Part shown: piece by piece, positions 48,015 through 56,706 of the stretch
How the letters are laid out: the number at the start of each line of letters is the position of its first letter
How positions within the stretch are numbered: the stretch's first letter is position 1
Translations under genes and position numbers: made by a program
NCBI RefSeq assembly: GCF_024505145.1
Contig: NZ_JANIAA010000003.1
Coordinates: forward strand, 372,001-436,000
Direction: 5' to 3'
Source of the DNA: Streptomyces rugosispiralis
GTDB lineage: Bacteria; Actinomycetota; Actinomycetes; Streptomycetales; Streptomycetaceae
DNA length: 64,000 nucleotides
The notes under the pieces: generated by a model
Seen by the model: the letters and a program-made list of their open reading frames with translations, nothing else
Told to the model about the DNA's origin: nothing
Databases searched by the model: none

Positions 48015-48625
48015 CCGACTTCGTCCTCGTACGGCACGGGGAGAGCGTATGGCACGCGGAGAACCGCTACGCCGGCCGCACCGATGTGCCACTGACCGAA
48101 CACGGGCACAGGCAGGCCGCCGAGCTCGGCGCCTGGGCCGCCGGACAGCGGCTGGACGCGGTGCTCAGCTCACCGCTGTCCCGCGCCCGGCTCACCGCCG
48201 GGCCCGCCGCGGCCGCGCTCGGCCTCACCCCGCGCGTCGACGAGCGGCTGTACGAGGTGGACTTCGGGCGCGGCGAGGGGCTGACCCGGGCGGAGATGCG
48301 GGAGCGGTTCCCTGCGGAGCTGGACGCGTTCCTGGCCGATCCGGTCGCCCACCACCTGCCCGGCGGTGAGGACCCGGCGGCGGCCACCGACCGCGCGATC
48401 GCCTGTCTCACGGACATCGCGCATGAGGTGCCCGAGGGACGTGTCCTGGTCGTCGCCCACTCCACCCTCGTCCGCCTCGTGCTGTGCCAGTTGCTCGGCA
48501 TTCCGCTCGCCCGCTACCGCCAGGTGTTTCCCCGGCTGGAGAACGGCGCCCTGACCGAACTGCGCCTGCGGGACGGCCGGGCTTCGCTACTGCGGCTCAA
48601 CGCCCCTGCCCCGACCACCGACTGA
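48011..48625 (+). CDS. Histidine phosphatase family protein
   Basis: The 204-residue protein has the phosphoglycerate-mutase-like core: the RHG motif with phospho-His in FVLVRHGESVWHAENRYAGRTDVPLTEHG, Arg in SSPLSRARLTAG, Glu in VDFGRGEGLTRAEM, and the second His in VLVVAHSTLVRLVL. The family removes phosphate from small molecules such as sugar phosphates. The start GTG overlaps the kinase stop as GTGA. In this operon it may recycle a sugar phosphate made by the kinases. Confidence 0.9.
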   Translation: MTDFVLVRHGESVWHAENRYAGRTDVPLTEHGHRQAAELGAWAAGQRLDAVLSSPLSRARLTAGPAAAALGLTPRVDERLYEVDFGRGEGLTRAEMRERFPAELDAFLADPVAHHLPGGEDPAAATDRAIACLTDIAHEVPEGRVLVVAHSTLVRLVLCQLLGIPLARYRQVFPRLENGALTELRLRDGRASLLRLNAPAPTTD

Positions 48626-48647
48626 CCCCTTCCTCCGGAGTGCCACC

Positions 48648-49651
48648 GTGCCCACCACCGTCCTCGCCGCCGGCGACCACTTCGTGCTGCCCCGACTGCT
48701 CACCGGGGAGTTGCGGAACGCCGTCCCCGACCACGGCGCACTCGACATCCGCGAGCTGCGACTGCCCTGGCCGCACACACCGTTCGGCAAGGTCGCCGAG
48801 GTCGACGAGGCGTCCGGCACCGAGGAGGAACTCATCGAGGCGCTGCGCGGGCGGCGGATCTGTGTGACACAGATGGCCCCGCTCACCGAACGCGTCCTGC
48901 GCGCCTGCCCCGACCTCGAACTGTTCTGCGTCAGCCGCGGCGGCCCGGTCAACGCCAACCTGGAGGCGGCCACCCGCCACGGTGTGGCCGTGTGCTACGC
49001 GCCCGGCCGCAACGCGGTGGCCACCGCCGAACACACTCTCGCCCTCATCCTGGCCGCCGCCCGGGGCGTCGGCGACGTCCACACCGACCTCAAGCGGGGC
49101 GTCTGGCGGGGCGACACCTACGACTACGAGAACTGCGGCATCGAGATCGACGGCTCGACCATCGGGCTGGTGGGCTTCGGTGCCATCGGCTCCCGTGTCG
49201 CACGGGCCCTGGCCGCCATGGGCGCCACCGTCCTCGTCCACGACCCCTATGTGCGACCCGACACCGTGGCGGGCGTGGCCCGGCTGGTCTCCCTGGAGGA
49301 ACTGCTCACCCGCTCGCGGATCGTCTCCCTCCACGCCCGGGTGACGGACGAGACCCGCGGAATGATCGGCCGGGACCGGATCGCGTCCATGCCACGCGGA
49401 GCGGTGCTGGTCAACTGCGCACGGGGCGCGCTGGTCGACTACGACGCGGTGTGCGACGCCGCGAGGTGGCGCACAAGGCCGCCCGGATCGTGGCGGCGGA
49501 AGTGGCCCGGTTTCTGCGCGGCGAACCCCTCGCCCACTGCGCCAACCCCCAGGCGCTGCCCCCCGCGCGGGTGACGCCACTCGCCGATCAGTTCCCGCGA
49601 CGGTCGGGCCCGCCTCGGCTCGCCCCTGAACGGCGTCCCTCACCTGGGTAA
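48648..49651 (+). pseudogene. 2-hydroxyacid dehydrogenase (phosphoglycerate-dehydrogenase-like), broken by internal deletion
   Basis: The intact frame gives a D-2-hydroxyacid dehydrogenase: NAD motif GLVGFGAIGSRVARALAAMGATVLVHDP and catalytic Arg region MPRGAVLVNCARGALVDYDAVCDA. After base 49462 the frame loses homology. The expected ending resumes in another frame as EVAHKAARIVAAEVARFLRGEPLAHCAN (from 49463) and runs to the stop at 49651. About 60 codons are missing, including the segment that holds the catalytic Glu and the PH catalytic His. The product of the first frame would end at 49574 and cannot be active. It is the last gene of the FGGY operon. Confidence 0.82.
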
Positions 49652-49695
49652 ACTGTCGCTGCCCCGATACGCCCCGATCAGCAGCAGGAGGCCGG

Positions 49696-50415
49696 ATGCC
49701 GCCGCAGGACACCTCCGCGCCCGGGGCACCGCGGGAAGGGCGGGGGCGGGATGTGCCACCCGCCCGGCAGGCGCTCTCGGACAGCGTCTACGAGAACATC
49801 AAGGCCATGGTCATGGACCATGAGATCACCCCCGGCGCACGCGTCAGCATCGAGGCCCTGTCCCGCGCCCTCGGCGTCTCCCCGACCCCCATCCGGGAGG
49901 CGCTGGCCAGGCTGGAGGCGGACGGCCTGGTGGTGAAGCGGCCGCTGTCGGGGTACCGCACCACCGAGCTGCTGACCCGGCAGGGGCTCGAGGAGCTCTT
50001 CGAGATGCGGCAGTTGCTGGAGCCGAGGGCGGCCGCGCTCGCCGCGGTCAACGCCACTGAGGACCAGCTCGACGCCATCGAGCGGATCGCGGAGGAGATG
50101 CACACCCACCCCGGGACCGCCGCCGGGCGCTATGCGGCCTACCGCGGCTTCGCCGCCCTCGACCAGCGCCTCCACGACGCGATCGCCCGGGCGTCCGGGC
50201 GGCCGCTGCTCGCGGACGCGGTGCAGCGGCTCCACTCCCATCTGCACATCTTCCGGCTGAGCAGCCAACTCGGCGCCGATGACCCGACCCTCGCGGAGCA
50301 CCAGCGCGTGGTGCACGCGATATTGCGCCGCAACCCCGACCGCGCGGCCGAGGCGATGGCGGAGCACCTCGCCCACAGCCTCCGGCGCCAGCTCGGCCGG
50401 GACGAGGAGTCCTGA
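49696..50415 (+). CDS. GntR family regulator, FadR subfamily (FCD domain)
   Basis: The 239-residue protein has a winged helix at about 25-92 (LSDSVYENIKAMVMDHEITPGARVSIEALSRALGVSPTPIREALARLEADGLVVKRPLSGYRTTEL). The FCD effector domain follows, with metal-binding residues in FAALDQRLHDAIARASG, LHSHLHIF and LAEHQRVVHAI. FCD regulators usually respond to sugar acids or other organic acids. The gene follows the FGGY operon and is convergent with the binding-protein/enolase/ABC operon, so either could be its target. Confidence 0.9.
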   Translation: MPPQDTSAPGAPREGRGRDVPPARQALSDSVYENIKAMVMDHEITPGARVSIEALSRALGVSPTPIREALARLEADGLVVKRPLSGYRTTELLTRQGLEELFEMRQLLEPRAAALAAVNATEDQLDAIERIAEEMHTHPGTAAGRYAAYRGFAALDQRLHDAIARASGRPLLADAVQRLHSHLHIFRLSSQLGADDPTLAEHQRVVHAILRRNPDRAAEAMAEHLAHSLRRQLGRDEES

Positions 50416-50449
50416 CCCGCGTACGTGGGTCAGGTCCCCGCACCACTGC

Positions 50450-50529
50450 GCCACATACGTCACGACCCGCGCCACGTGCGTCACGACCCGCGCCACGTGC
50501 GTTACGGGCCGCGTCGCGTGCGTCACGCC
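50450..50529. repeat. 21-bp tandem repeat, about four copies, spanning an ABC gene stop codon
   Basis: Units such as GCCACGTGCGTCACGACCCGC are repeated between the GntR gene and the convergent ATPase gene. The last copy contains the stop codon of the ATPase gene at 50525-50523. Each copy carries an ACGT core. Confidence 0.92.
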
Positions 50530-52067
50530 TCCACCGCCCGCGGGCGCACCGCCGAGGTCGCGCGGTCGTGGATGACGCGGATGATCCGGCCGCTCATCCG
50601 CTCGTAGTCGCGGTCGTTGTCCACCTCACCGCGGATCCGGTGGTCGGCCATCACCACCACCCGGTCCGCGAGCGTGATCATCTCCGCGAGGTCGCTGCTG
50701 ATCAGCAGAATGGGCAGGCCATCGCGGGCCAGTTCCCAGATGAGCTCATGGAAGGCGTGCTTGGTGCGCACATCGACACCCACGGTCGGCTCGTCCACGA
50801 TGAGCAGCCGGGTGTCGGCCGCCAGCCACTTCGCCAGGCTCACCTTCTGCTGGTTGCCGCCGGACAGCTCACCGGCGTGTCGCTCGAGCCCGGCGATGCG
50901 GATGCCGAGACGTTCGACGAGGTCGTGCGCCACGTCCCGCTCCTCGCGCGCGGAGACGAAACCGAGCGCCTTCGCCAGCCTCTTCCACACCGTCACGGTG
51001 ATGTTCCGGGCGATGGGCTGGTCCAGGAAGACCCCTTCCTCCTTGCGGTTCTCGGTGAGATAGCCGATGCCGAAGCGGTGCAGCGCCTGCCGGGGAGAGG
51101 CGATGCGCACCGGCTCGCCGTGCACCCGGATCTCGCCGCCGGTGACGCGGTCGAGGCCGAGCACGGCCTTGACCAGTTCGCTGCGCCCCGCGCCGACCAG
51201 CCCGTACAGCCCGACGATCTCGCCGGCCCGGACGTCCAGGCTGATGTCCCGGTGACCGGCGGCGGTGGACACTGCGTCCAACGAGAGCACCGGCGCCGCG
51301 GAGGTGTCCACTTCCCTCGGGCGCAGCTGGGTCGCCGCGTGGGCGCGGCCCACCATGAGACCGACCACGTCGTCCGGCGTGTGCTCGGCGAGCGGCGACG
51401 ACTCGAGCACGGAGGCACCGTCGCGCAACACGGTGACGGTGTCGCAGATGGCGAACACCTCCTCCAGTTTGTGGCTGACGAAGACGACACACGTCCCCCG
51501 GGCCTTCAGCCGCCGCACGACCTCGAAGAGGCGCTCCGCCTCGCGCGGGGAGAGGGAGGCGGTCGGCTCGTCGAGGAGCAGCACCCGGCTCTCGGTGTAC
51601 AGGGCCTTCGCGATCTCCACCAACTGCTGTTGCGCGACGGACAGTTCACGGACCGGCCGGTCCGGGTCGAGGTCCAGACCCAGTTCACCGAGGCAGCGCA
51701 GAGCGGGGTCGGTCATGGCCGCGCGGTCGATGAGACCCCGGCGCGAGGGAGGGCTCTGCAGCGTGATGTTCTCGGCCACCGAGAAGCCCGGGATCAGATT
51801 GCGCTCCTGGTGCACCACGCCGATGCCGATACGGGTGGCCTCCAGCGGCGAGCGCGGACGCACCTCGCCACCGCGCCAGAGGAGGCGGCCGCTGTCGGGG
51901 GTGTGCACTCCGGTCAGGACCTTGATGAGGGTGGACTTTCCCGCGCCGTTCTCGCCGAGCAGCGCGTGCACGGACCCGGCGGTGAGGCGCAGGCCGACGC
52001 CGTCCAGGGCCCGTACGCCGGGAAACACCTTGACGATGGCCTGGCATTCGAGAAGGACGTCGGTCAT
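50523..52067 (-). CDS. Sugar ABC transporter double ATPase (RbsA/YtfR type)
   Basis: The ATG at 52067 with GGGAGG six bases upstream gives 514 residues with two nucleotide-binding domains. The first has Walker A LLGENGAGKSTLIKVLTGV, signature LSVAQQQLVEIAKAL and Walker B RVLLLDEPTASLS. The second has the degenerate P-loop GLVGAGRSELVKAVLG, signature LSGGNQQKVSLAKWL and LLIVDEPTVGVDV. This is the CUT2 monosaccharide importer pattern. It overlaps the preceding permease gene as ATGA. The importer includes two different permeases. Confidence 0.95.
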   Translation of the reverse strand: MTDVLLECQAIVKVFPGVRALDGVGLRLTAGSVHALLGENGAGKSTLIKVLTGVHTPDSGRLLWRGGEVRPRSPLEATRIGIGVVHQERNLIPGFSVAENITLQSPPSRRGLIDRAAMTDPALRCLGELGLDLDPDRPVRELSVAQQQLVEIAKALYTESRVLLLDEPTASLSPREAERLFEVVRRLKARGTCVVFVSHKLEEVFAICDTVTVLRDGASVLESSPLAEHTPDDVVGLMVGRAHAATQLRPREVDTSAAPVLSLDAVSTAAGHRDISLDVRAGEIVGLYGLVGAGRSELVKAVLGLDRVTGGEIRVHGEPVRIASPRQALHRFGIGYLTENRKEEGVFLDQPIARNITVTVWKRLAKALGFVSAREERDVAHDLVERLGIRIAGLERHAGELSGGNQQKVSLAKWLAADTRLLIVDEPTVGVDVRTKHAFHELIWELARDGLPILLISSDLAEMITLADRVVVMADHRIRGEVDNDRDYERMSGRIIRVIHDRATSAVRPRAVEA

Positions 52068-53131
52068 CCGGAACCTCCCGGGTGCGGCGACACGGCGGCG
52101 GGCCGCGCGTCGCCTCGCGGTGGTGCGGGCGGTGCGCTGCCACGCGAACCGCCCCGCTTGGCCACGTGGCTCTGGTGGATACGGCCGCCCACCACCGTGC
52201 CGAGCACGACCACGCCGATGAGGAAGTTCACCCAGCTCGGGTCGAGCGAGAACTGCGCCCGTGCGGCGTCGATGAGCCGCATCACGAAGGCCGCCAGCAC
52301 CGTGCCGAGCACCGCGACCGAACCTCCGGTGAGCGCGACACCGCCGATGATGGGAGCCGCGAAGCTGGGCAGCAGCCAGTCGCCGCCGACGCTGCGGTTG
52401 ACTCCGGGCAGCGACGCCGTCGCGGTCAGGGCGGCCACGCCGATCAGAAGCCCCGACACGGTGTGGGCGAGCACGATCTGCCGGTCGGTGGAGATGCCCG
52501 ACAGCCTGGCCGCCAGCGGATTGCCGCCCGCCGCGAGCAGCCGCCGGCCGGCGGTGGCGCGGTACAGGAAGGCGGCGAGCAGGGCCGCGGCGGCCAGCGC
52601 GGTGAGGAACACCAGCGGCACGTTCAGCGGGGCCGCGCGGCCGAAGTCCCTCAGCGCGGCGGAGTATCCGTCGACGGTGCGCGTACCGGTCAGCCCGTAC
52701 TGCGCCCCCTGGAGGATCGTCATCGTCCCGAGGGTGACGATAAAGCCGTTGATCTTCGTCACCACGATGAACAGCCCCGTCACCAGACCCACGGCCGTGG
52801 CCACCAGCACCCCGGCCACCACAGCGACCCCGGCGGGCACACCCTGGTCCGCCATGAGGACGCCCATCAGGCAGGCGGTGAAGCCACCGAGCGCGCCGAC
52901 CGCGAGATTGAGCTGGCCCACGCACAGCGCCACCATCTGGGCCAGCCCGATGAGGACGGGCGTGGCCAGGTACCGCAGGAAGGTGCGCACCGACGGGCCC
53001 TCGAAGAACGAGCCGGAGGAGGCCACGCCCAGCGCGAGGTAGCCGACGAGCACCACGCACAGCAGGGTCGTCGTCGTGGAGCGGGAGAAGCGGCGCAGGG
53101 CCGCGGCGCCCCGGTCGCGGATCGTCATCAT
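52064..53131 (-). CDS. ABC monosaccharide permease, RbsC type (second permease)
   Basis: The ATG at 53131 overlaps the upstream permease stop as ATGA; the protein has 355 residues and about eight to ten membrane helices. GLAQMVALCVGQLNLAVGALGGFTA corresponds to the RbsC IDLSVG region, and GGDWLLPSFAAPIIGGVALTGGSVAVLGTVLAAFVMRLI to the ATPase-facing block. The C-terminal tail is Pro/Gly-rich. It probably forms a heterodimer with the other permease, as in YtfT/YjfF. Confidence 0.92.
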   Translation of the reverse strand: MMTIRDRGAAALRRFSRSTTTTLLCVVLVGYLALGVASSGSFFEGPSVRTFLRYLATPVLIGLAQMVALCVGQLNLAVGALGGFTACLMGVLMADQGVPAGVAVVAGVLVATAVGLVTGLFIVVTKINGFIVTLGTMTILQGAQYGLTGTRTVDGYSAALRDFGRAAPLNVPLVFLTALAAAALLAAFLYRATAGRRLLAAGGNPLAARLSGISTDRQIVLAHTVSGLLIGVAALTATASLPGVNRSVGGDWLLPSFAAPIIGGVALTGGSVAVLGTVLAAFVMRLIDAARAQFSLDPSWVNFLIGVVVLGTVVGGRIHQSHVAKRGGSRGSAPPAPPRGDARPAAVSPHPGGSG

Positions 53132-54207
53132 GTGGAACGCACCACCTTGCGATGGGACACCACGGTGCGCACCCGGTCGGCCGAGAGGGCCAGGAGCAGC
53201 ACGCAGCCGAGGTAGATGTTCAGGCTCTCCAGACCCACCCCGAGCAGTTCGAGCCCCTTGCGGATGACGCCGACCAGGGCCGTGCCCAGCAGCGCTCCCA
53301 CGACCGAGACGACGCCACCGGTGAGCAGGGTGCCGCCGAGCACCGAGCCGAGAAACGAGGGCAGCATGAAGTCGTCCCCGATGGAGGCGCGGAACGTTCC
53401 GGTGCCGACGGCGGCCATGAATCCGGCGAGCGCGGCGAGCAGCCCCGAGAGCGTGTGCGCCAGGACGACACGGCGGCCGGTGGGAATGCCGGACAGCTCC
53501 GCCGCCGCCGGGTTCGCGCCGGTGAGCAGCAGCTCCCGGCCGATACGGGTGGCGCCGTACAGGAATCCGAGGCCGAGCAGGGCCAGCACGGTGAACTGCG
53601 CGAGCTGCGGTATCACCGGGGATCCGCACACGGGCCCGACGCAGATGTCGGCCAGTGAGTACGAGCGCAGCTCCGCGAGCCCCGAGGGCTTGGTGGTGAA
53701 CGCGGCGTTCTCGGTCAGGGCCGAGTAGAGCAGCGAGACGAGTCCCAGCAGCGCGAAGTCCATCGCGAGGGTCACGACGAAGGAGCTCACCCCGGTACGG
53801 GTGATGATCCAGCCGGTCAGCGCGCCGATGGCGGCTCCGGCGCACAGGCACAGCAGCAGGCCGAGCGGCAGTGGCAGGCCCAGCCGGTCGTATCCGAGCC
53901 CCGCGAACAGCGCGCCGAAGGCGGCCATCCGCCCGACGGCCAGGTTCATATGCCCCACCGAGAGGACGACCATCTGGGCGAGCGCCACCACGGTCAGCGT
54001 CGAGACGTCCCGGAACAGCGGGAACAGCACGAGCCGCGCGTCGAGGAAGGTCGGCCGCACCACACCGAACAGGGCGCCGAGCCCGACGACGAGCACCAGC
54101 AGGCCGAGCCGCTGGTCGGCCCGGAACGGCAGCCGGTGCGCGGGGCGCGCGGGGGTGGGCCGGTCGGAGCGGGTGTCACCGCCCGGCGGGGCGACGGGTG
54201 CCGTCAT
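53128..54207 (-). CDS. ABC monosaccharide permease, RbsC type (first permease)
   Basis: The 359-residue membrane protein has the marks VALAQMVVLSVGHMNLAVGRMAAFGALFAGL and FRASIGDDFMLPSFLGSVLGGTLLTGGVVSVVGALLGTALVGVI. An insertion (CVGPVCGSPVIPQ) with two Cys lies in an extracytoplasmic loop. It overlaps the enolase gene upstream and the second permease downstream by four bases each. With the second permease it should form the channel of a CUT2 importer. Confidence 0.92.
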   Translation of the reverse strand: MTAPVAPPGGDTRSDRPTPARPAHRLPFRADQRLGLLVLVVGLGALFGVVRPTFLDARLVLFPLFRDVSTLTVVALAQMVVLSVGHMNLAVGRMAAFGALFAGLGYDRLGLPLPLGLLLCLCAGAAIGALTGWIITRTGVSSFVVTLAMDFALLGLVSLLYSALTENAAFTTKPSGLAELRSYSLADICVGPVCGSPVIPQLAQFTVLALLGLGFLYGATRIGRELLLTGANPAAAELSGIPTGRRVVLAHTLSGLLAALAGFMAAVGTGTFRASIGDDFMLPSFLGSVLGGTLLTGGVVSVVGALLGTALVGVIRKGLELLGVGLESLNIYLGCVLLLALSADRVRTVVSHRKVVRST

Positions 54208-55292
54208 GCCACCCTCCGGTCGTCGATGGCGTCCATGTCCCAGTCGATGCCGATGCCCGGCAGGTCGGGCGCCACGGCCATCCCGTCACGCATCGTCAGC
54301 TCACCGCGGGTGACGGCCCGCAGCTGCGGGATGTGCTCGACGTAGCTGCCGTTGGGCACCGCGGCCACGAGGCTGACATGCAGTTCCATCAGGAAGTGCG
54401 GGCACACCATCACGTTGTGGCTCTCCGCGGTGTGGGCGACCTTGAGCCAGGGGGTGATCCCACCGACACGGGCGGCGTCGACCTGCACGACGGAGGCGGC
54501 GCCCGTCTCGAGGTAGCCGCGGAACTGCGGGAGCGCGTAGAGGGATTCGCCGACGGCCACGGGAATCCGGGTCGCCCGCGCCAGCCGGGCATGGCCGCTG
54601 ATGTCGTCCGCCGGGAGGGGCTCCTCGATCCAGTACGGGTCGTACGGCTCCAGCGCGGCCGCCAGCCGGAGGGCGGCGGACATCGTCTGCGACTGGTTGG
54701 CGTCCGTCATGATGTGCAGCGAGGGGCCGACCGCCTCGCGTACCGCGCGCAGCCGCTCGGCGTCCTCGGCGGGGTGCGGCTTGCCCACCTTGATCTTGAC
54801 GCCGCCCCATCCGGCCTTCTGGGCCCGCAGCGCCCCCTTCACCAGGTCGTCGGCGGTCAGATGGAGCCAGCCGCCCTCGGTGTCGTAGACCGGAACCTCT
54901 TGGCGGTGGCCGCCGGCCAGCCGCCACAGTGGCTCGCCCGCGCGCTTGCAGCGCACGTCCCACAGCGCGGTGTCGACGGCGGCGAGCGCGAGCGAGGTGA
55001 TGGCTCCGGTGGTGGTCGCGCGGGTCAGGGCGAACAGCCGCCGCCACAGCGCCTCGACGTTGCGCGCGTCCTGCCCGATGAGGGCGGGCAGCAGATGGTC
55101 CCGCAGCAGGGCCAGTACGGAGGTGCCGCCGGTGCCGATGGTGTACGCGTAGCCGGTGCCCGCGCTGCCGTCGGCCGTGGTGAGGTCGACGAGGACCGTC
55201 TCCTGCTTGACGAAGGACTGCACCGCGTCGGTGCGGTCGGTCTCCACGGCGATATCGGCCAGCTTGGCCGTGGCGGTGGTGATGATGCTCAT
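54204..55292 (-). CDS. Mandelate racemase/muconate lactonizing enzyme family protein (enolase superfamily)
   Basis: The 362-residue protein has the mandelate racemase subgroup set. The Lys-x-Lys motif is Lys166/Lys168 in GGVKIKVG, and the metal ligands are Asp197 (MTDAN), Glu223 (WIEEP) and Glu249 (VAVGES). A His-Asp dyad is formed by Asp272 (QVDAARVGG) and His299 (CPHF). Enzymes with both the Lys and the His base dehydrate sugar acids such as fuconate, galactonate or glucarate, or racemise hydroxyacids. The gene lies inside a CUT2 importer operon, so it probably acts on the imported compound. L-fuconate is attractive given the fucosidases nearby but is only inferred. Confidence 0.9.
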   Translation of the reverse strand: MSIITTATAKLADIAVETDRTDAVQSFVKQETVLVDLTTADGSAGTGYAYTIGTGGTSVLALLRDHLLPALIGQDARNVEALWRRLFALTRATTTGAITSLALAAVDTALWDVRCKRAGEPLWRLAGGHRQEVPVYDTEGGWLHLTADDLVKGALRAQKAGWGGVKIKVGKPHPAEDAERLRAVREAVGPSLHIMTDANQSQTMSAALRLAAALEPYDPYWIEEPLPADDISGHARLARATRIPVAVGESLYALPQFRGYLETGAASVVQVDAARVGGITPWLKVAHTAESHNVMVCPHFLMELHVSLVAAVPNGSYVEHIPQLRAVTRGELTMRDGMAVAPDLPGIGIDWDMDAIDDRRVA

Positions 55293-55306
55293 CCTGTGAT
55301 GTCCGC

Positions 55307-55414
55307 TTTCTGTGGTGCGGCGACTTTCTGTGGTGCGGCGACTTTCTGCGGTGTGGCGACTTTCTGCGGTGCGGCGACTTTCTGCGGTGCGGCGACTTTC
55401 TGCGGTGCGGCGAC
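55307..55414. repeat. 18-bp tandem repeat, six copies, between binding-protein and enolase genes
   Basis: TTTCTGCGGTGCGGCGAC and near-identical variants occur six times without spacers, starting eight bases from the stop codon of the binding-protein gene. On the minus strand the repeat is open in the transcript between the two genes. In one frame it would encode VAAPQK units, but no start serves it. Confidence 0.95.
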
Positions 55415-55422
55415 GGCGGGGA

Positions 55423-56517
55423 TCAGCCGCACGCCAGGACGTCGTCGGCGAACCGCTTCTTCAGCTGGGCGGTCTTCGCCTTCCGCGCACGGTCGTAGGT
55501 CGTGAGGTTCTGCTTGGTGACGACGAACGAGCCCGAGTCGATGGACTGGCCGGGGTCGCGCATCGCGCACTGCTCGGTCTGGAGCAGCGCGAGGGCCCAC
55601 GCCCCGACCTCCGCCTGCCCCACCGGATTCTGCACGACGGTGGCGGTGACCGTGCCCTGGCTGATCGAGCTAAGGATCTTGGCGTCGTCGTCGATGGCCA
55701 CGACCTTCGCCCGCGAACCGGAGCTCCGGACGGCGTCGGCGGCGGCGACGGCCGGGTTGTAGGCGGTGGAGACGATGCCCTGGATCTGGTTGCCCTTGGC
55801 CGTCAGCAGGTCGGACACCGCCTTCTGCGCGGTCTGCAGGTCCTTGTCGATGTCGGTGACGGTCTGCAGCAGCCGCACCTTGCCGCCCGACTCCTCGACG
55901 GCCCTGGCCACGCCCTTGATCCGCAGCTGGGTGTTGGCGTCCACGTTGTTGCTGGTCAGATGGACGAGTCTGCCCTTGCCGCCCATGGCGTCGATGGCGG
56001 CCTTGGCCGCCTTGTAGGCGGCGAGTTCGACGTCCGTGGAGAGACAGAAGTCGGCCTCGTTCTTCTTCCCCGCCGGGCAGGAGCCGAGCGATGCCACGGC
56101 GAGGCCCTGCGACTTCAGGTCGGCGAACGTGGTGTTGACGTCGGTCGGCGAGACCCCGAAGACACCGAAGGCGTTGTAGCCGCGGGCGGCGAGCGTGGAC
56201 AGCAGGTTGTTCTGCTTCTGCTGGTCCCACTCCGCCGTCTCGTCGAATCTCACATCCCCGAGCCGGTAGGTCTTCTTCGCCTTGGCACCGGCGGTCTTCC
56301 AGGGCTGGAAGTAGGGGTGGGCGCCGCCGGGGACGAGCGCGACCTTGGTGGCGGACCCGTCCGCGAGCACGGCCGAGCCGCCGCCCGCCCGTGCGGACGC
56401 GGGGGCCCGCCCGCCGGTCGGCTCACCCGAGTTCTTGAGTGTGCAGGCTGTCGAGCACATGGCCAGCAACGCCACGGCGACAACTCCCGGCAGCAGAGGT
56501 CTGGTCCGGAGACGCAC
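55423..56517 (-). CDS. Monosaccharide ABC transporter substrate-binding lipoprotein (RbsB/YtfQ type)
   Basis: The GTG at 56517, with GGGGTGAGGGG directly upstream, gives 364 residues. The signal ends with lipobox STAC (LLAMCSTAC). The periplasmic binding protein type 1 fold is seen in TKVALVPGGAHPYFQPWKTAGAKAKK, GYNAFGVFGVSPTDVN and GIVSTAYNPAVAAADAVRSSG. It delivers a sugar or sugar acid to the two permeases encoded downstream. It is the first gene of the operon; a six-copy repeat separates it from the enolase gene, which may help set a higher level for the binding protein. Confidence 0.9.
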   Translation of the reverse strand: MRLRTRPLLPGVVAVALLAMCSTACTLKNSGEPTGGRAPASARAGGGSAVLADGSATKVALVPGGAHPYFQPWKTAGAKAKKTYRLGDVRFDETAEWDQQKQNNLLSTLAARGYNAFGVFGVSPTDVNTTFADLKSQGLAVASLGSCPAGKKNEADFCLSTDVELAAYKAAKAAIDAMGGKGRLVHLTSNNVDANTQLRIKGVARAVEESGGKVRLLQTVTDIDKDLQTAQKAVSDLLTAKGNQIQGIVSTAYNPAVAAADAVRSSGSRAKVVAIDDDAKILSSISQGTVTATVVQNPVGQAEVGAWALALLQTEQCAMRDPGQSIDSGSFVVTKQNLTTYDRARKAKTAQLKKRFADDVLACG

Positions 56518-56538
56518 CCCCTCACCCCCACGAATCAA

Positions 56539-56693
56539 ATAGGAAATTGATGCCGCGATGGTGTGCCAGTCGAGCGACCCCGTCAAGACTCTCGACAAAA
56601 TCCCCTGCGAGACGCCCGATAAGCGCGAGATCCGGCGCCCCCGTGGGTCGGGCACCGGATCTCGCCTCTCAGGTTCCTATAGGAAATGGATGC
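56539..56693. repeat. Pair of 15-bp direct repeats (ATAGGAAATTGATGC) before the binding-protein gene
   Basis: ATAGGAAATTGATGC (56539-56553) and ATAGGAAATGGATGC (56679-56693) differ by one base. They flank the presumed promoter (TTGACG on the minus strand, 56586-56581) and a terminator hairpin. They may be a duplicated regulator site. Confidence 0.6.
56625..56665. terminator. Strong hairpin between GH18 remnant and binding-protein operon
   Basis: GCGAGATCCGG (56625-56635) pairs perfectly with CCGGATCTCGC (56655-56665) around a 19-base loop that can pair further. It lies 42 bases after the stop codon of the leftward GH18 remnant and upstream of the next promoter, as expected for a terminator. 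Confidence 0.7.
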
Positions 56694-56706
56694 GTCGAGC
56701 CGTGGA

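Noticed and set aside
50450..50529. 21-bp repeat considered as iterons of a replication origin
   Set aside because: No rep gene, no AT-rich stretch, and the array merges with a stop codon as at several other genes.
50568..53042. Long plus-strand frame opposite the CUT2 ATPase and permease
   Set aside because: The minus strand encodes the complete Walker and signature motifs; the opposite frame has no recognisable protein content.
55307..55414. Regular repeat considered as a CRISPR array
   Set aside because: The units abut with no spacers and are only 18 bp, so it is a simple tandem repeat; no cas genes are near.
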